Of a stretch of 64,000 bases of DNA, positions 1-11,416 are shown in pieces. Positions within the stretch are counted from its first letter, which is position 1. Each line of letters begins with the position of its first letter. Below the pieces are notes generated by a model that was given only the letters and a program-made list of their open reading frames with translations, searched no databases and had not been told where the DNA came from. Source of the DNA: Anthostomella pinea (Eukaryota > Ascomycota > Sordariomycetes > Xylariales > Xylariaceae); contig CAUWAG010000007.1 of assembly GCA_963556695.1 (NCBI GenBank), positions 2,790,001 to 2,854,000 on the forward strand. The letters are read 5' to 3'. The translations under genes and the position numbers were made by a program.

Positions 1-831
1 TGCTGCTGCACTACCCGTCTCGCCGGTTTCGTTCCCACACGGGCTCGCTCTCGCGCGTGGATGACGGGACTGGGACAAGATCGGGACGTATCGTCTCGTC
101 TCGTCTCGCTCTCGTTTCGTTTCGCAACCCGAAGCGAACGCATGCCGCGGCACACATCCTGCGTGCGACCTTCCCATGGAACGCAGCTCCGTGCCTGCAT
201 AATTGGCTGGTTTGATGTGTCTGTATGTCTATCTTTCCATCTCTCTGTCTGTCGGCCTGTGTCCAGAGCAGGGAAGCGTAAGACATCGATGAGGTTCTAG
301 GACGACGTGGCTGTCTCAAGCTTGTCCGACTCAGCGACTGACACAGCACGAGTCGCGCGGCGCCCGAATAAGCAGTCACGCAGCACAATCCAGCGGTGTA
401 GATACGGCCTGGAGGTCTGAGCAGCAATAGCAGCAGCAGCAAGCACCACGTGCCCTGTACGCGGCGATCTGCGTAGGATGGTCGTCCCGCTTTCCCCAGC
501 TTTTGGTCGCGATCTTCGCTGCGGCTTCATCTGATAGCCCGTCTCCCGGGCTGCCTGGGGCCTAGGACCCCACGTGCGTACGTGTACGTGTACATTAGAT
601 AGATACCTATCTACCTACATATATGCTTGTGCACGGGCTGGCATGTGCAGTGCAGTGCTGTTCTCGGAAAGCAGGGTAGCCCCCCCAGACCACATGGTCT
701 CTATATATTAGCACGACGAGGTAGTACTGTAGGATAAAGGATGGACGGTGAACGCATCTGGGGGTGTCGCTCTTTGAGACATCACCACCACACCCTCTCG
801 TTATAGGCAGGTGGACCGACCGACCACCACA

Positions 832-866
832 CCACACACACACATACACACATACACATACGCATA
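832..866. repeat. CA-rich microsatellite
   Basis: An imperfect run of CA dinucleotides with TACACA interruptions is visible. It lies outside any recognised gene. Confidence 0.8.
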
Positions 867-1802
867 TAGCAGATCAGCCTTTCAGCAAGGCGCTGCTGTG
901 CGCGCCGTCCCCCACATGGAGCACCATCACGCGCGCACGCCTGAAACAGCATGTGCGAACAGCTCAGCCCTGCACAACGTGCCGTTGCTGCGCCTTCACC
1001 GATCTTTCGGGACAATGGGCTTTACTCGGTAATGGTCTCAGTACCCCCCTCCACCAGAAGCGCGGGCTGGGAAGAGAGACATGTGCTTGTTGGTGATATG
1101 TATGCTCGGCTACGACTGCTCTCGGGGCATCTGAGCACGGTACCGCTTCCAGCATAATGTCACAGCATGGGCCTCTTTGATGGCAGGATCGTCAGATCGG
1201 CCCCAGCGTGGTTCGTTGAACACTGGTGATTGTACTCGGGCCATAGGTATACGCGGTGGTTTCTGGCCGTGCGGGTCATCCGAAAAAGACGCATGCTGGG
1301 TCGATTTCGGGCTGTACATCCGTTGATGGTTTCCACTTGGCGATGATGATGATCCGACAGATCTAGGACATCGTTCTCTGAGCTGCCGTGATTGATTACC
1401 TGGCCTTCGATCCAGCACCTGTCCGCCAGCCTAGTGTGAACTGACCCATGTGGCCTCTGTGAGTGCGAGCCGCATACATTCATTCCAACTGTCTGGAAAT
1501 ACTTCGTGTGCTGCTGGTCAGTCTGTGGCTTTGACTGGGGCTATTCATATCTTACCTCTGTTTCCTCTACCTCTCATATCGTCTGGTAGTCATTTCAGCA
1601 GAAGCCAATTGTATGTAGACAGTGGGTAGGACTATAGTCTATATGAGTAACCAAGTCTTGCGAGTGATTGAGGTTACTTATGCTATAACATGAGATCAGA
1701 GTACTTCGGTTGCTTTCGCCTAACCCCAGGTAAAGGGGTAGACGCAGCTCAATCAAGTAAAAGCATATATATAACGAATGATAACATCACGACGAAAAGA
1801 GG

Positions 1803-1890
1803 TTATATCATGAGTGCCTTGCTGACTCAATCTGTTCAATGGAATGGGCTTATATCATGAGTGCCTCGTTAACTCAGTCTGCTCGACGTA
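1803..1890. repeat. Diverged tandem duplication, unit about 48 bp
   Basis: The phrase TTATATCATGAGTGCC begins near 1803 and again near 1850. Each is followed by a related stretch (GACTCAATCTGTTC versus AACTCAGTCTGCTC). The two units differ by several transitions, so this is an old tandem duplication in noncoding DNA. Confidence 0.7.
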
Positions 1891-3096
1891 TCTAGAGAAA
1901 TCAGTGTCATACGCCATACTCTCAGAGACTGCCGGCAGCGAATGAGCATGTACGGGAGTGCGAACCACCCTAGGCATATAGATGATATCTAGTAGTTGAA
2001 TACCAGCATGACTATCCTGTGATCTTGGACCAAGTAAGACGCTTCGGCCGGGCTGACGGTTTCTGATCTCTGCTTGATAGTCAGGTAAACATGGCAGAAC
2101 TGCGAACACACCCCTCGCCCAGAAGCACTCAGGCAAACCTGCAAACTGCTAGGGTGGAGATGGACGTGGAGTTGGACGTGCTGCATGGCTCTTCAGAGTC
2201 CATACAGTTCATGAAACATAGAATATTGCTTCCAGTTCAGCGCGAGGACCACAGGTAGAGCGAGGTATGAACCTGACTTGACCATCAAAGCTCGCGAGGG
2301 CATCACGAAGTGGTCTCCCGCAAGAACATGTTAGAGAAAGACCTGCCACCCTCGTCCGGATTGACGTAGCCCGGTAAGCCCCGAACCCTAGGCTGTCGTA
2401 AGGGATGCTCGGAAACAAAAGTATAGCCTGGACGATCAGACGTATACGCATGAGCCAAAAACAGCGATAAAATTCAAAGTCGTCTCCCAAAGGTGTCTCA
2501 AGCGCGTCCATGGGCGGTTGAATGGATGCGACCAGCCTGGCTTCCTGGACCTTTCTCCGATCGAGTAGATCCGTAGATGGATAGGGTTAGGAACGGTCAA
2601 TGACGAATCCATATATGGGGGTGAACTACAAGCAATGATCAAGGCCAGGGAACTACTTGAGGCCCACTGCTCTCATCCTTAATCTCCAAGAGCCGAAGCA
2701 ATTGTGGAGCTTGGGGGCTCAGCATTTTGACGGACGGAAGACTCAGGGACTGGGCTCGTCGGGGATGCGGCAGTGAAGACGCCCGAGATGGAAAGATCAC
2801 GCAGGCAGATCCATCATGTCTCATATTATAGGTTGCACATGTTGATAACCTATCTTGATAACCACGACTGTCCGTAACTGAAGTATCGCCCGCACAGCGA
2901 GTTGACGAACTTCAATTAGCTTCAAAGGAAGGATAGGAAATGCTGAGACGGCATCGGTCAATTTAATTAAGATATTAACTAAGAAGGTATTTCTATGATG
3001 CCTCTCATCACTCTCAAAGCATACCTACGATCAGGATCATCAAACTCAAGCGCTCTTTGGTCGACCAACGTACCGGGCGCCGAAGCAGGAGGAGGC

Positions 3097-4643
3097 TCAC
3101 CACTTAGGCTCGCCCCTTTCCACTCTCGGTGTCGCAAGGGCATTGCGGTCGGCAAAGGGGTCGTTCTCGTCCTCATCAACGATAGAGTCATCATCGTCAT
3201 CATCCTGAGCGGGCTGAGGGACTGGACGGGAAGGCATGCCTGGTTTGGACAAGGCAGATGGTCGAGGAGGGGGCATCGGGCGAGCCGGTGGGCTCGGGTT
3301 GATGTTGAGCCCGGCCATATTGGGCACGGAGCCCGTGGGACTGGCTGAGCCTGTTGGTGACATAGGCTGCTTGTTCTTCTCGGTGGCCACTGTCGATGGT
3401 TAGCATGCGTTGCGTATTATACAAATTTGCCAGAGCAACGCACTTCTGTATAGGTGGGCTTGCTCTGCCATCTCATCTTCAGAATCACTATCAGCATCGA
3501 TAGACCGATCGAGTTGCTCATATGTCATCAGTGCCATGACGAGTTCGTCGTTGGCATGAAGAAGACTTCCCAGCCACTGCTCATCTTCGACGTGGTAGAT
3601 CTGTCATCATTAGCTACACATCCGAGGACTGCGTTACTCGATAGACATACGTAGCGCAGGACCTTCCTTCTGAGCTTCTTGCAAATCTCGAATTGCTGTA
3701 CAGCGGCAGCATTCTCGGAAATCCTCTCCCGCTCGCGATTGATGCTTTGCAGTGCGTTACTCAGATTGGTAGCGGCGATGGACGATTCAGCTATCGAGAC
3801 CTTCATAGCATCCTTCTCGGCTTCCAGCTTGAAGGGCCTAGATTTCTTCTTCTGCTTATCCTTGTCCTTCTTCTTCTTACCCTTTGACGAACTAGAGAAG
3901 AACGAGCCAGAAGTCGAGGGGGACTTGACGTGGCTGAAGGACTGGACCGTTTGCGCGGGCTGCGGATAGCTCACTGGTGGTGGTCGAGATGATGAAGCCT
4001 GTGCAGCCGGCGGCGATGCTGGGGGACGCTCTGCTTCGTCCTCGGAGTCACGGAAGGGGTCCTGCTCAGTCTCACGAAGGACCTTAGACTTCGCCTGAGT
4101 AACGACTTGTTTGCGTCGTGGCAGTTCCTGTACTTGTTACCCCTGAAAACCCCATCCTATTGCAGAGCTGCTTACCTTGTACAGCACGGAAATGCGTTCA
4201 AGGCCTGGAGTAGAATTGTACTCGGCGGCCCAACTTCGGAAGAGCTCAGAGCACTTCTTCTTGACATCTGCATCTGATAGGTCTGAAGTGCCGCATACCC
4301 TGAGGCGCTCAAGCAACGGCTCATCGATGAAGGTTCGCTGGAAGCGAGGCCCTGCATTCTGGATCAAGCCATCCAGGAGAACTAGTGCTCTGATTTGCCG
4401 GTGAACGTTTCCATACTTCAACTTCTTTCTCAACGCGCGAGCAGCTTCCGCAGGGCCAGAGGCTTGCAACTTAATGACCTCAACAAGGTCTGGGATACCG
4501 CTCAAGTCATCTTCCTCGTACTGCTCGCTGGTGAGGCGTTCGACGGTGACGGTGACAGCCGAGTATGGTTTCTTCTGTTACAGAGTAAGCCTTGATTGGA
4601 CTTGACCGACTAGAACCTTTCCCCTTGTTTCCCTGTTCGCCAT
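3097..4643 (-). CDS. VHS-GAT domain protein, Lsb5-like
   Basis: Five exons on the minus strand: 4643-4617, 4574-4176, 4127-3651, 3600-3444 and 3389-3097, about 450 residues, with all junctions in frame. Residues about 10-145 form a VHS domain (helical; motifs include LRKKLKYGN and ALVLLDGLIQNAG). A charged linker with a polylysine stretch (GKKKKDKDKQKKK) follows, then a GAT-like helical region of about 100 residues. The tail is rich in proline and acidic residues and ends near an NPFADRN motif resembling the NPF endocytic signal. Yeast Lsb5 binds the WASP homologue Las17 and ubiquitin and acts at the cortical actin/endocytosis interface; that role is inferred from family likeness. The start ATG at 4643 gives a 9-codon first exon ending in a basic GK. 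The stop at 3097 may be replaced by a further tiny exon, because a GTGAGC donor overlaps it. Confidence 0.85.
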
Positions 4644-5818
4644 GAGGGCAAGGACTGAGGAGCTAGGTAGGCAGTATGGAACAGCAAGGGTATTGACTCC
4701 CGCATGGTACACGAACAACTCCTGCCAGTGACAGACGCGTGGCTCTTCAAGCCACCTGCATGCCGGTCCCCGGGATTCATGATGGATCTTGGCCTACCTG
4801 AGAAAACATGTCGGAGGAAGGGCCGGGCCGGGGCCGTGACGTAAAGCTGTCTGTAGACAGTCGCCGTAGATGTGGAAGCTCAGAGTTCACCCTATAAAGC
4901 CGCAGATGGTGATAAGAGACCGGGGAAGATGTGTGATTTGTTCAGATTAGACTGTAAGACGGGACACTTGGTTGAGGTACGGGCTCTGCGCGCAATGAGT
5001 CCTCAAGGTGAGTCGATATGACGCGGCGCGCTCCCGATAAGATACGGTACTGTACGCCGCGGAGTTGTTGACTGCAATGTTGTTTGTCGGTGCGACGAAC
5101 GAGGAACTGTGCTAGTGTGACGAGTGCAGGTGGTTTTGGCAGGCGTTGAGGGAATATCAACACGACGATATCGTCACTCGATGGCCTGCACAAGCAATGT
5201 TACGGTTTCGAAACAGCCTCCTCAGAACAGCAGGATTGCCTGTGTCCGGCGGCAAGCCTGGAGAGTTGAAGAAGGTCCATATCTCATGTGGACATTACGA
5301 GGTCAGCTGGCGCCCCTCAGTGCTGTGACCTGGCTCATGCCGCGTCGCCGAGTGGGGCCCGGCTTGTGCCCAACCTCGGATGCTTCACATGTCTGTTGAT
5401 GCAATACAAGCCCCACATATATTGAATTGACTGGTGCGAAGTCCCGCTAAACAGATATCAATTCACCGGCAGTCACCATGCAACTCATCCTTCTTTCCCT
5501 CCCAAGCTCCAGCATCTGAAGTGCCAAATCTCCCACAACATGGCAGCAAATCTATTCACCTCCCTCCGGTCATGTAAGTACACTGGTGTATCCATCGTCC
5601 TCGTCAACACCTGCACTTCTAGGGTTCACGTCGTAAGTCATTCACGACCAAGTGTTCCACCGCTTACTCGGTTCTTCTCGTTCTCGTACCTTCGTTCATT
5701 CCTCCAAGTAATGAAACAACTTCCGCCTTCCATTTGTTCGTTGCGCTTTCCTTTTGTCATCAATACTTGAGCAGTGGTCGTATCTTTGTGTCGACCTAAG
5801 GATTGACTCACCCGCGTG
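4644..5818. other. Divergent promoter interval
   Basis: No supported gene. This is the shared upstream region of the minus-strand VHS-GAT gene and the plus-strand gene starting at 5819. Short open frames are present, but none has a family signature. Confidence 0.55.
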
Positions 5819-7636
5819 ATGGAAACTCACAATCCGCCATCCTGCCGGGAGAATCTCCAAGGGGAGCGCATTCGGGAGACCGAAAGGTGATCCTACCGGC
5901 CAGCAGCAAAGGCAATCTACTAAACCAAATATAGCGACATAGTACCCCTGGATTCATCGTCTCCTGGTAGCAGCTTCACTCCGATAAACCAGCATGGACC
6001 CTTGAATTTTGACCGCCTTGAAACCCCCTCCAGTCAAGTCAGCGCTGTGTATCCCAACCGCGAAGAGACACATACCATTTCTCAGCACGGGGAGTCAGCT
6101 GGCACTCGAATCTCGGCCTCGAAACGCCCAAGGGACAAGGCTCCAGGTGACAATGATGGAGCTCCATCTAAGCGTCAGATGCGTTTACCAGCCACGCCAA
6201 CTCTAAGCCCCTTCCAGACACTCAGGGTGACCAAATTAAGCTCTGCCGTTGAACGATTCGCACCTGCCAAACTGCCCGACAACTCCCATGGTCCTTCACC
6301 CCAGAAGCATCAAGGTCAATTGAGAGAATCCCAACACATACTACCGCCTACCACTATTCAGCAATTGACTCCTTACCCTACCAAGGAGCAGCACGGTTCC
6401 TACGGCCACTCCAAAGCTGAGCGATCCGAGGTGATAGGGAGCACTGAGGGAGTGGATAGCTACCACATGGAAGAGCAGCTGCCAAGATTTGGTGCAGATC
6501 AGGGTGCCCATGAGTCTGTCAGTGTCGAGGAATCTCGGTCGTTCGATTACGACCACTCAAGCGATCAAGAGCGCTTCGAGTCGCTCTTGGGACTGATTAT
6601 TCCAGACACGGATCTGCCTGTCGAGCATGCACACTGCGATGGTGGGCTAGTGAAACGCGCAGTCGAGGTTGGTAGCCCGGTTGGAGCCTCTGCACAGGAC
6701 GACGAGTATTTCCTTGACGACGACTTGGCGGACGAAGATATTGCCTCACTCCTAGAGACGGCACAGAAATCTGTACAGGAGCAACATATCCCGCCCTCCA
6801 GCGTCGCTCAAGCATGGGACCACGATTCGCGATCGGCCGTGGAGTACGACTCAAACCTGCAGTACTCCTCGCCCCAGCCATGGGGGAAGTGCGATGGCAA
6901 TTCGACGCAGTCATCAGCTGCAGCAGCGAACCAAAGGGGCGCTTCTACACAGGAGGAAGACCTGCTTGACGAGAACGTCGATTGGCATGCAGTTTTTACC
7001 GTGATCAGCTCACTTCCTAAAGACCCGTCGCTTGTTGCCGCCCGAGAAATGGGAGCCCAAACTGCACCGCGAGCTACTTATGCGGCGAACACCATGGAGC
7101 TACCTTTTCCTCCAGAAAACTCGAAGTTTCGTGCTTCTTGCACCCGAACGTCTGGCCTCGAGAAAGTTCATAATAGGTCGGCTGTGCGTGAAATGTCACC
7201 AAACACTGTGGTACGAACCTGTTTCCGGATAGGTATGATGTTCAATCAGACGGTGCGTTTCGGTGATCAACAGGACATGTTGTTTGAGTTATTCGCGCGC
7301 GTGACTTATTCGAATCGCGAGACCCTCGCGCGGAAACAACACTTCCAATTTGTCGACCTGTTCAAAGACCAGCAACCTTATCCAGCAGGTATCCTCAGCG
7401 ACTGGCACATTAACAGCCAACTCGATCGGCATAGTTCGGCCTTCTTGGACACGAGCAGAGGTCCGAGGCTCTGCTGGTGCCTGTGCAAGCCGATGAGGGA
7501 TCCAAAAGCTGCGATTGGATGGACCTATACCGTCCTCAGTATCGAGGAAACCAACTGGGAGCAGATAGAGAGGTCGAAGAAAGCCTACGAAGATACACAA
7601 GCGCAAAAGGATGATGTTTCTGCATCAAAGCTATGA
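5819..7636 (+). CDS. Fungal conserved-type protein of unknown function
   Basis: Two exons, 5819-5886 and 5935-7636, joined in frame over a 48-nt intron (GTGATC...ATATAG) give about 589 residues. The open frame downstream has no in-frame ATG where the coding begins, so the upstream ATG at 5819 plus the intron is the best start. The N-terminal two thirds is low complexity and charged, with a possible nuclear signal (SKRPRDK, then PSKRQMR) and acidic clusters (DDEYFLDDDLADEDI, EEDLLDENVDW). The C-terminal 150 residues look globular (TCFRIGMMFNQ, then YSNRETLARKQHFQFVDLF, then a Cys-Trp-Cys stretch near residue 540). The family resembles nuclear fungal proteins with a disordered acidic front and a compact C-terminal domain. 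I do not recognise a defined function and assign none. Confidence 0.75.
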
Positions 7637-8719
7637 AGGGCTAGGGTAAAGTACACTGCCGGACGCTAATCCATTTGAACCCCGAAGAACCTCGAAAGAG
7701 CTTTCGCATTCTGACCTTTCTAGCTACCTTACCACCAAGAAATCTCATGCGCGGCATAGATGTGACAAGAAGATGTATGGACCATAGTATGATGGAAGCT
7801 TCATCTGGACACTTGTCCCTTATGTTGTAGCATGATAGTAGCTAGATACTGAGCTACCTTCTGTTGATAAGACAAATCTAGTAGCTATCGACATGAACAA
7901 TGGTCGCGACAATATGAATGGTTGTCGCCAAAGTGTCTGATCTGTAGTTGAGCCCAGATGTAGTCAACAGTTCAAACCCCGTCGAGTTCATAGTGATAGA
8001 ACTGCATAAGGGCCAATGCCAATTGCTGGTTTTAGGGGTTCACCTCGACACTTCCAGCGGGGTGATGAGAATTTCCTTTGTATTAGAACCATATGCAAGC
8101 TTGAAGGTGTGGATGACTAGACCAGGCAGATGAAGCCTGAGGAAGGAGCTGAATCGATGGGTCCTTGTGCAGGCCAGCGGCACAGTGCAGCAAACATGCC
8201 GATAGTCTAGATGAGCTGGGGCATTGCGGGTCACGTGACCTCGCTCCTGGTCCCACTGCCGAAAAGGCACAAACACCAGGCAGTCAGCAGCCAGCTGCCC
8301 GGCGGCACATCACCATCTTTGCCACTACCAAGGTATCCCTACGCGTTTGCAGCGCCCTCAGTCACTTGCTCAATTCTCATGCAACAGCAACTGATCACCT
8401 AGGGCCCTGAAGCGAGCGCATTGGAGATAAAAGGAAGGCCTCCAGCTGGCACACCATTCCCGTCTCGTCTCAGACTCTCAGCCTTTGATAGTACGAGTCC
8501 TGAGCCTGAACCTGAACCTGAACCCCACCATCACTCCCATCATCCAGGGTTTCGCGTCAATCCATCCCGGAAGCCGGCACCGCTCAACGATTGAACAGCA
8601 CAGTCTCGCATATCACACTCGGTTAGGCGGCATTTCGAGAGTCGAGAGACGAGACCAGGTTGCGCGGCAAGCAAGATCCAGTCAGGATAACAGGGTGCCT
8701 TCGCACCTCCAATTGCAAA
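7637..8719. other. Intergenic region and 5' UTR
   Basis: No gene seen. It includes a palindromic E-box-like site at 8229-8240 and a short CCTGAA hexamer run near 8500-8525, which probably lies in the 5' untranslated region of the following zinc-finger gene. Confidence 0.5.
8229..8240. promoter_or_regulatory. 12-bp palindrome with CACGTG core
   Basis: GGTCACGTGACC is a perfect palindrome about 480 bp upstream of the zinc-finger gene start. CACGTG cores are bound by bHLH factors in fungi, so this is a candidate operator. Use in vivo is inference. Confidence 0.4.
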
Positions 8720-10672
8720 ATGCCGGGCATATCCAACATGTTAAACGGGCAGGAGCCCAACATGAATGGTCTTTCCCTAGAGGCCAACGATCGACTTAAC
8801 GCTTATTTCTCACTGGACAGTGAACGACAGGCCTTCATGCGAGTAAGTCAGTTCATTACCCATTCCATGGCAGTCATGATCATTGATCATGGCCGTCGTG
8901 ACCATGGCCTGGGCGGCTAGCCACACCACTCACGCGACTGGACCCATCAACCCACATGAATATACGGGATTCTATACTGACTAGGCAACGCCAGACTATT
9001 CTGCAAAGAATCGAGGCAGATCAACAGAGGATATCTGACTTGGAGCTTGACCTCGAAGATCAGAAGAAATCTCGGGCTTCATACCAGGCCCAGTCCATCA
9101 ATCTGGACAATGAGCTCCAAAGACAGCGCCAGAAAGTTGTATGCTGGACCCAGCCTTCCAAACACAGGAGACAAGCCTAGCTGACCTACCAACAGAGCAA
9201 AGGCTCATTTGTCGTCGTGCTGATCGATGGCGACGGTGCCAAGTTTAGAGAAGAATACCTTCGCGACACCATTGGTGGCGCTGAGAAGGCCGCGTTGAAA
9301 CTCAAGCAGGCTGTCCGAGACAATTTTAGAGGAACGAGCCTCGGTCACGATGACATTCCCATCCTCGTCCGAGTCTATGCTAATCTGAACGACTTGTCCA
9401 AGTCGCTGCGCATGTCCCATGTCATCGACTATGATGACGACATGCGCTTGTTTGCCGAGAAATTCACCAACACCCGTGCCGACTTTGACTTCATCAACGT
9501 CGGTAAAGGCAAAGAGAATGCTGATGCTAAGATGAGACGTGGGTTCCACAGATCCAGCCCGTCGAGCGGACTGTCCTCCTCCAGCTAGTCTCCAATAGTC
9601 TGCTGACCTCTATGTAGGAATGCTTAGTCACTACCAAAACAACATTCAGTGCAAGAAGATCTTCCTGGCTGGATGCTGCCACGATAATGGCTACCTCCAC
9701 GATCTCCGAGATTATGCTGGCATTGCGGATAATATAGTACTGATAGAGACAACCCCTGCCGAGTCGGGCTTCAGATCCCTTCAGTTCCCCATTCTACGTT
9801 TCGACGAGGTTTTCAGATCAGAACCGTTGAACAACGAGACAAAGCGTGTGGTCCAGACCATGCCCATCAGGAGCTACTCGCCTCCGCAGTCAACGCCTGG
9901 TCCGATCGCACGACCCATTCATTTTGTACAGAAGCCTCCTCCTGGCTTTTCGCCTATCTATCCTGAACAGGCAACGCCAGTAATGAAGACCATGATGCCT
10001 ACTCCTGCCTCACCGGGTCAGACCAACTCTACCGTTGGTCGCCAACCTCAACTTTCGCCTCAACCTGCATCTCAGCCGACGCCTCAACCTCAGGGGCCTG
10101 CGCGTACACCGAGTGTCATCAGCTCCGGCAATGGAGGTACCTCGATCAGTTACGCAACGGCAGGCGGAGCCGTGGACCACCGGAACGTCACCGTCAAGAC
10201 CTCGAAGCCCAAGAAGCAATCCAAAGCTATATTTTACAACGATGACCAACATCGGGTCGATACGCAAATCTCGCATCCGCCAAGAACCCAGGCGCAGACG
10301 TCTTACCAGGCCAAGTTTCAGACTATCAAGCCGTCCGTCTTTTGCAATGACCATTATCTCAAGGGCAGCTGCCAGTGGGCAAATAAATGCGACAAGACTC
10401 ATGACGTAGAGTTGACCAGCGCTGAGCTTGCCATTCATCGCTACAAGGCTCGAACAAGTCTTTGTCCGGCCGGTCCTTGGTGTGTCGACTATGGTTGCTA
10501 CCTCTCCCATCATTGTCCTCGTGAACACTGCACTCGTGGGGACATGTGCCCATTTTCATATACCGATAGATATGGAGATTTGCACTATTCCAAGGAGCAG
10601 CTCCAGCCCGCGTATGTTGATCTCCCCAGTGAAGCTTGGATGTCTGCTTACCCTTCTGGTGACGCCTGCTGA
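8720..10672 (+). CDS. CCCH zinc-finger protein with NYN-like N-terminal domain
   Basis: Four exons, 8720-8842, 8995-9138, 9196-9538 and 9618-10672, join in frame to about 554 residues. Exon 2 encodes a coiled coil (about residues 42-88). Exon 3 opens with hydrophobic strand VVVLIDGDGAKF, and the domain continues to about residue 260. This fold resembles NYN/PIN-type nuclease domains by its strand-plus-acidic start, but I see no full catalytic set. A Pro/Gln/Ser-rich linker follows. The C-terminal 110 residues hold a clear CCCH finger (C-x8-C-x5-C-x3-H, FCNDHYLKGSC...) and two further Cys/His clusters. Fungal relatives are annotated as tandem CCCH zinc-finger proteins with a conserved domain of unknown function. 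RNA binding is the likely role, by inference from the finger type. Confidence 0.85.
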
Positions 10673-11416
10673 CCTTGACCTCTGAATAGTACCAAATGGA
10701 CGGAAGGAGTTGATATACCCGAGCATGTGTGATGGACATCGCCACAATACCTACCCACAACCACAAAAAATTTCTTATACAAGCTTTCTTCTGTTTGTTT
10801 TTTTGCACGTACCCTTGTCTAAGATGTGTCGCCAACGACGGCGGAGGCCATCTATTCATTGAGCTGGAGGATTTTCGGGTTGGTATGAGAAATGAGGATA
10901 TTTATCCTCCACATGGAGGTCCGATTTCATGGGGCGAAAGAAGAACCTACACACAAAACAATGTGGTCGGGGGGACAAAAAACATCATGCGCACTTGCAT
11001 GACACACGAAGCCGAGCGCTTCCTCGCTAGTTCATCGGCAGTGGACGCACAGCAGCTCCACTAGCCAGCACACTCCTTCTCTTCCTCTACTTGAGACCAC
11101 GGCTTGCTGGTACACGCATTTTCGTTGTATTAGTATCTGACTTTCTCTCCTTTGATAAATAAACAAGACTCAGTCACTCCTTTCCATTAGCCCCAAATTC
11201 TGCTGCTGCCCATGATGATGCCGTGCTCTCTATATCAAACCTTCCCAAAACTTCCCATATGATGATGCCACACACCAAAAGTGAAAATGCCCGAGGGTAT
11301 CCTATGAAAGCCTCCCGTATAAACAATGAGAGACGATGGAAATGCCCAACTTAACACCATGTATCTCCAGGCAGCGTACTCCAAGCAAGGACAGCCGTCG
11401 CCGCCAATCACAGCCA
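10673..11416. other. Convergent intergenic region
   Basis: No gene. It separates the 3' ends of the plus-strand zinc-finger gene and the minus-strand K+ channel gene. Only short open frames without signatures are seen. Confidence 0.55.

Larger units (their letters stand above)
1..3096. other. Intergenic stretch, no recognisable gene
   Basis: I find no convincing coding region here; the short open frames on both strands lack family motifs and plausible splicing. The stretch contains simple repeats: a CGTCT-type pentamer run near 91-125, a CA-rich microsatellite near 832-866, and a diverged tandem duplication near 1803-1890. It may hold the 3' end of an Lsb5-like gene, whose last few codons could lie in a small exon just below 3097. 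Confidence 0.6.

Noticed and set aside
832..1157. Open frames at 764-1157
   Set aside because: They run through the CA repeat and lack any family motif, so they are chance frames.
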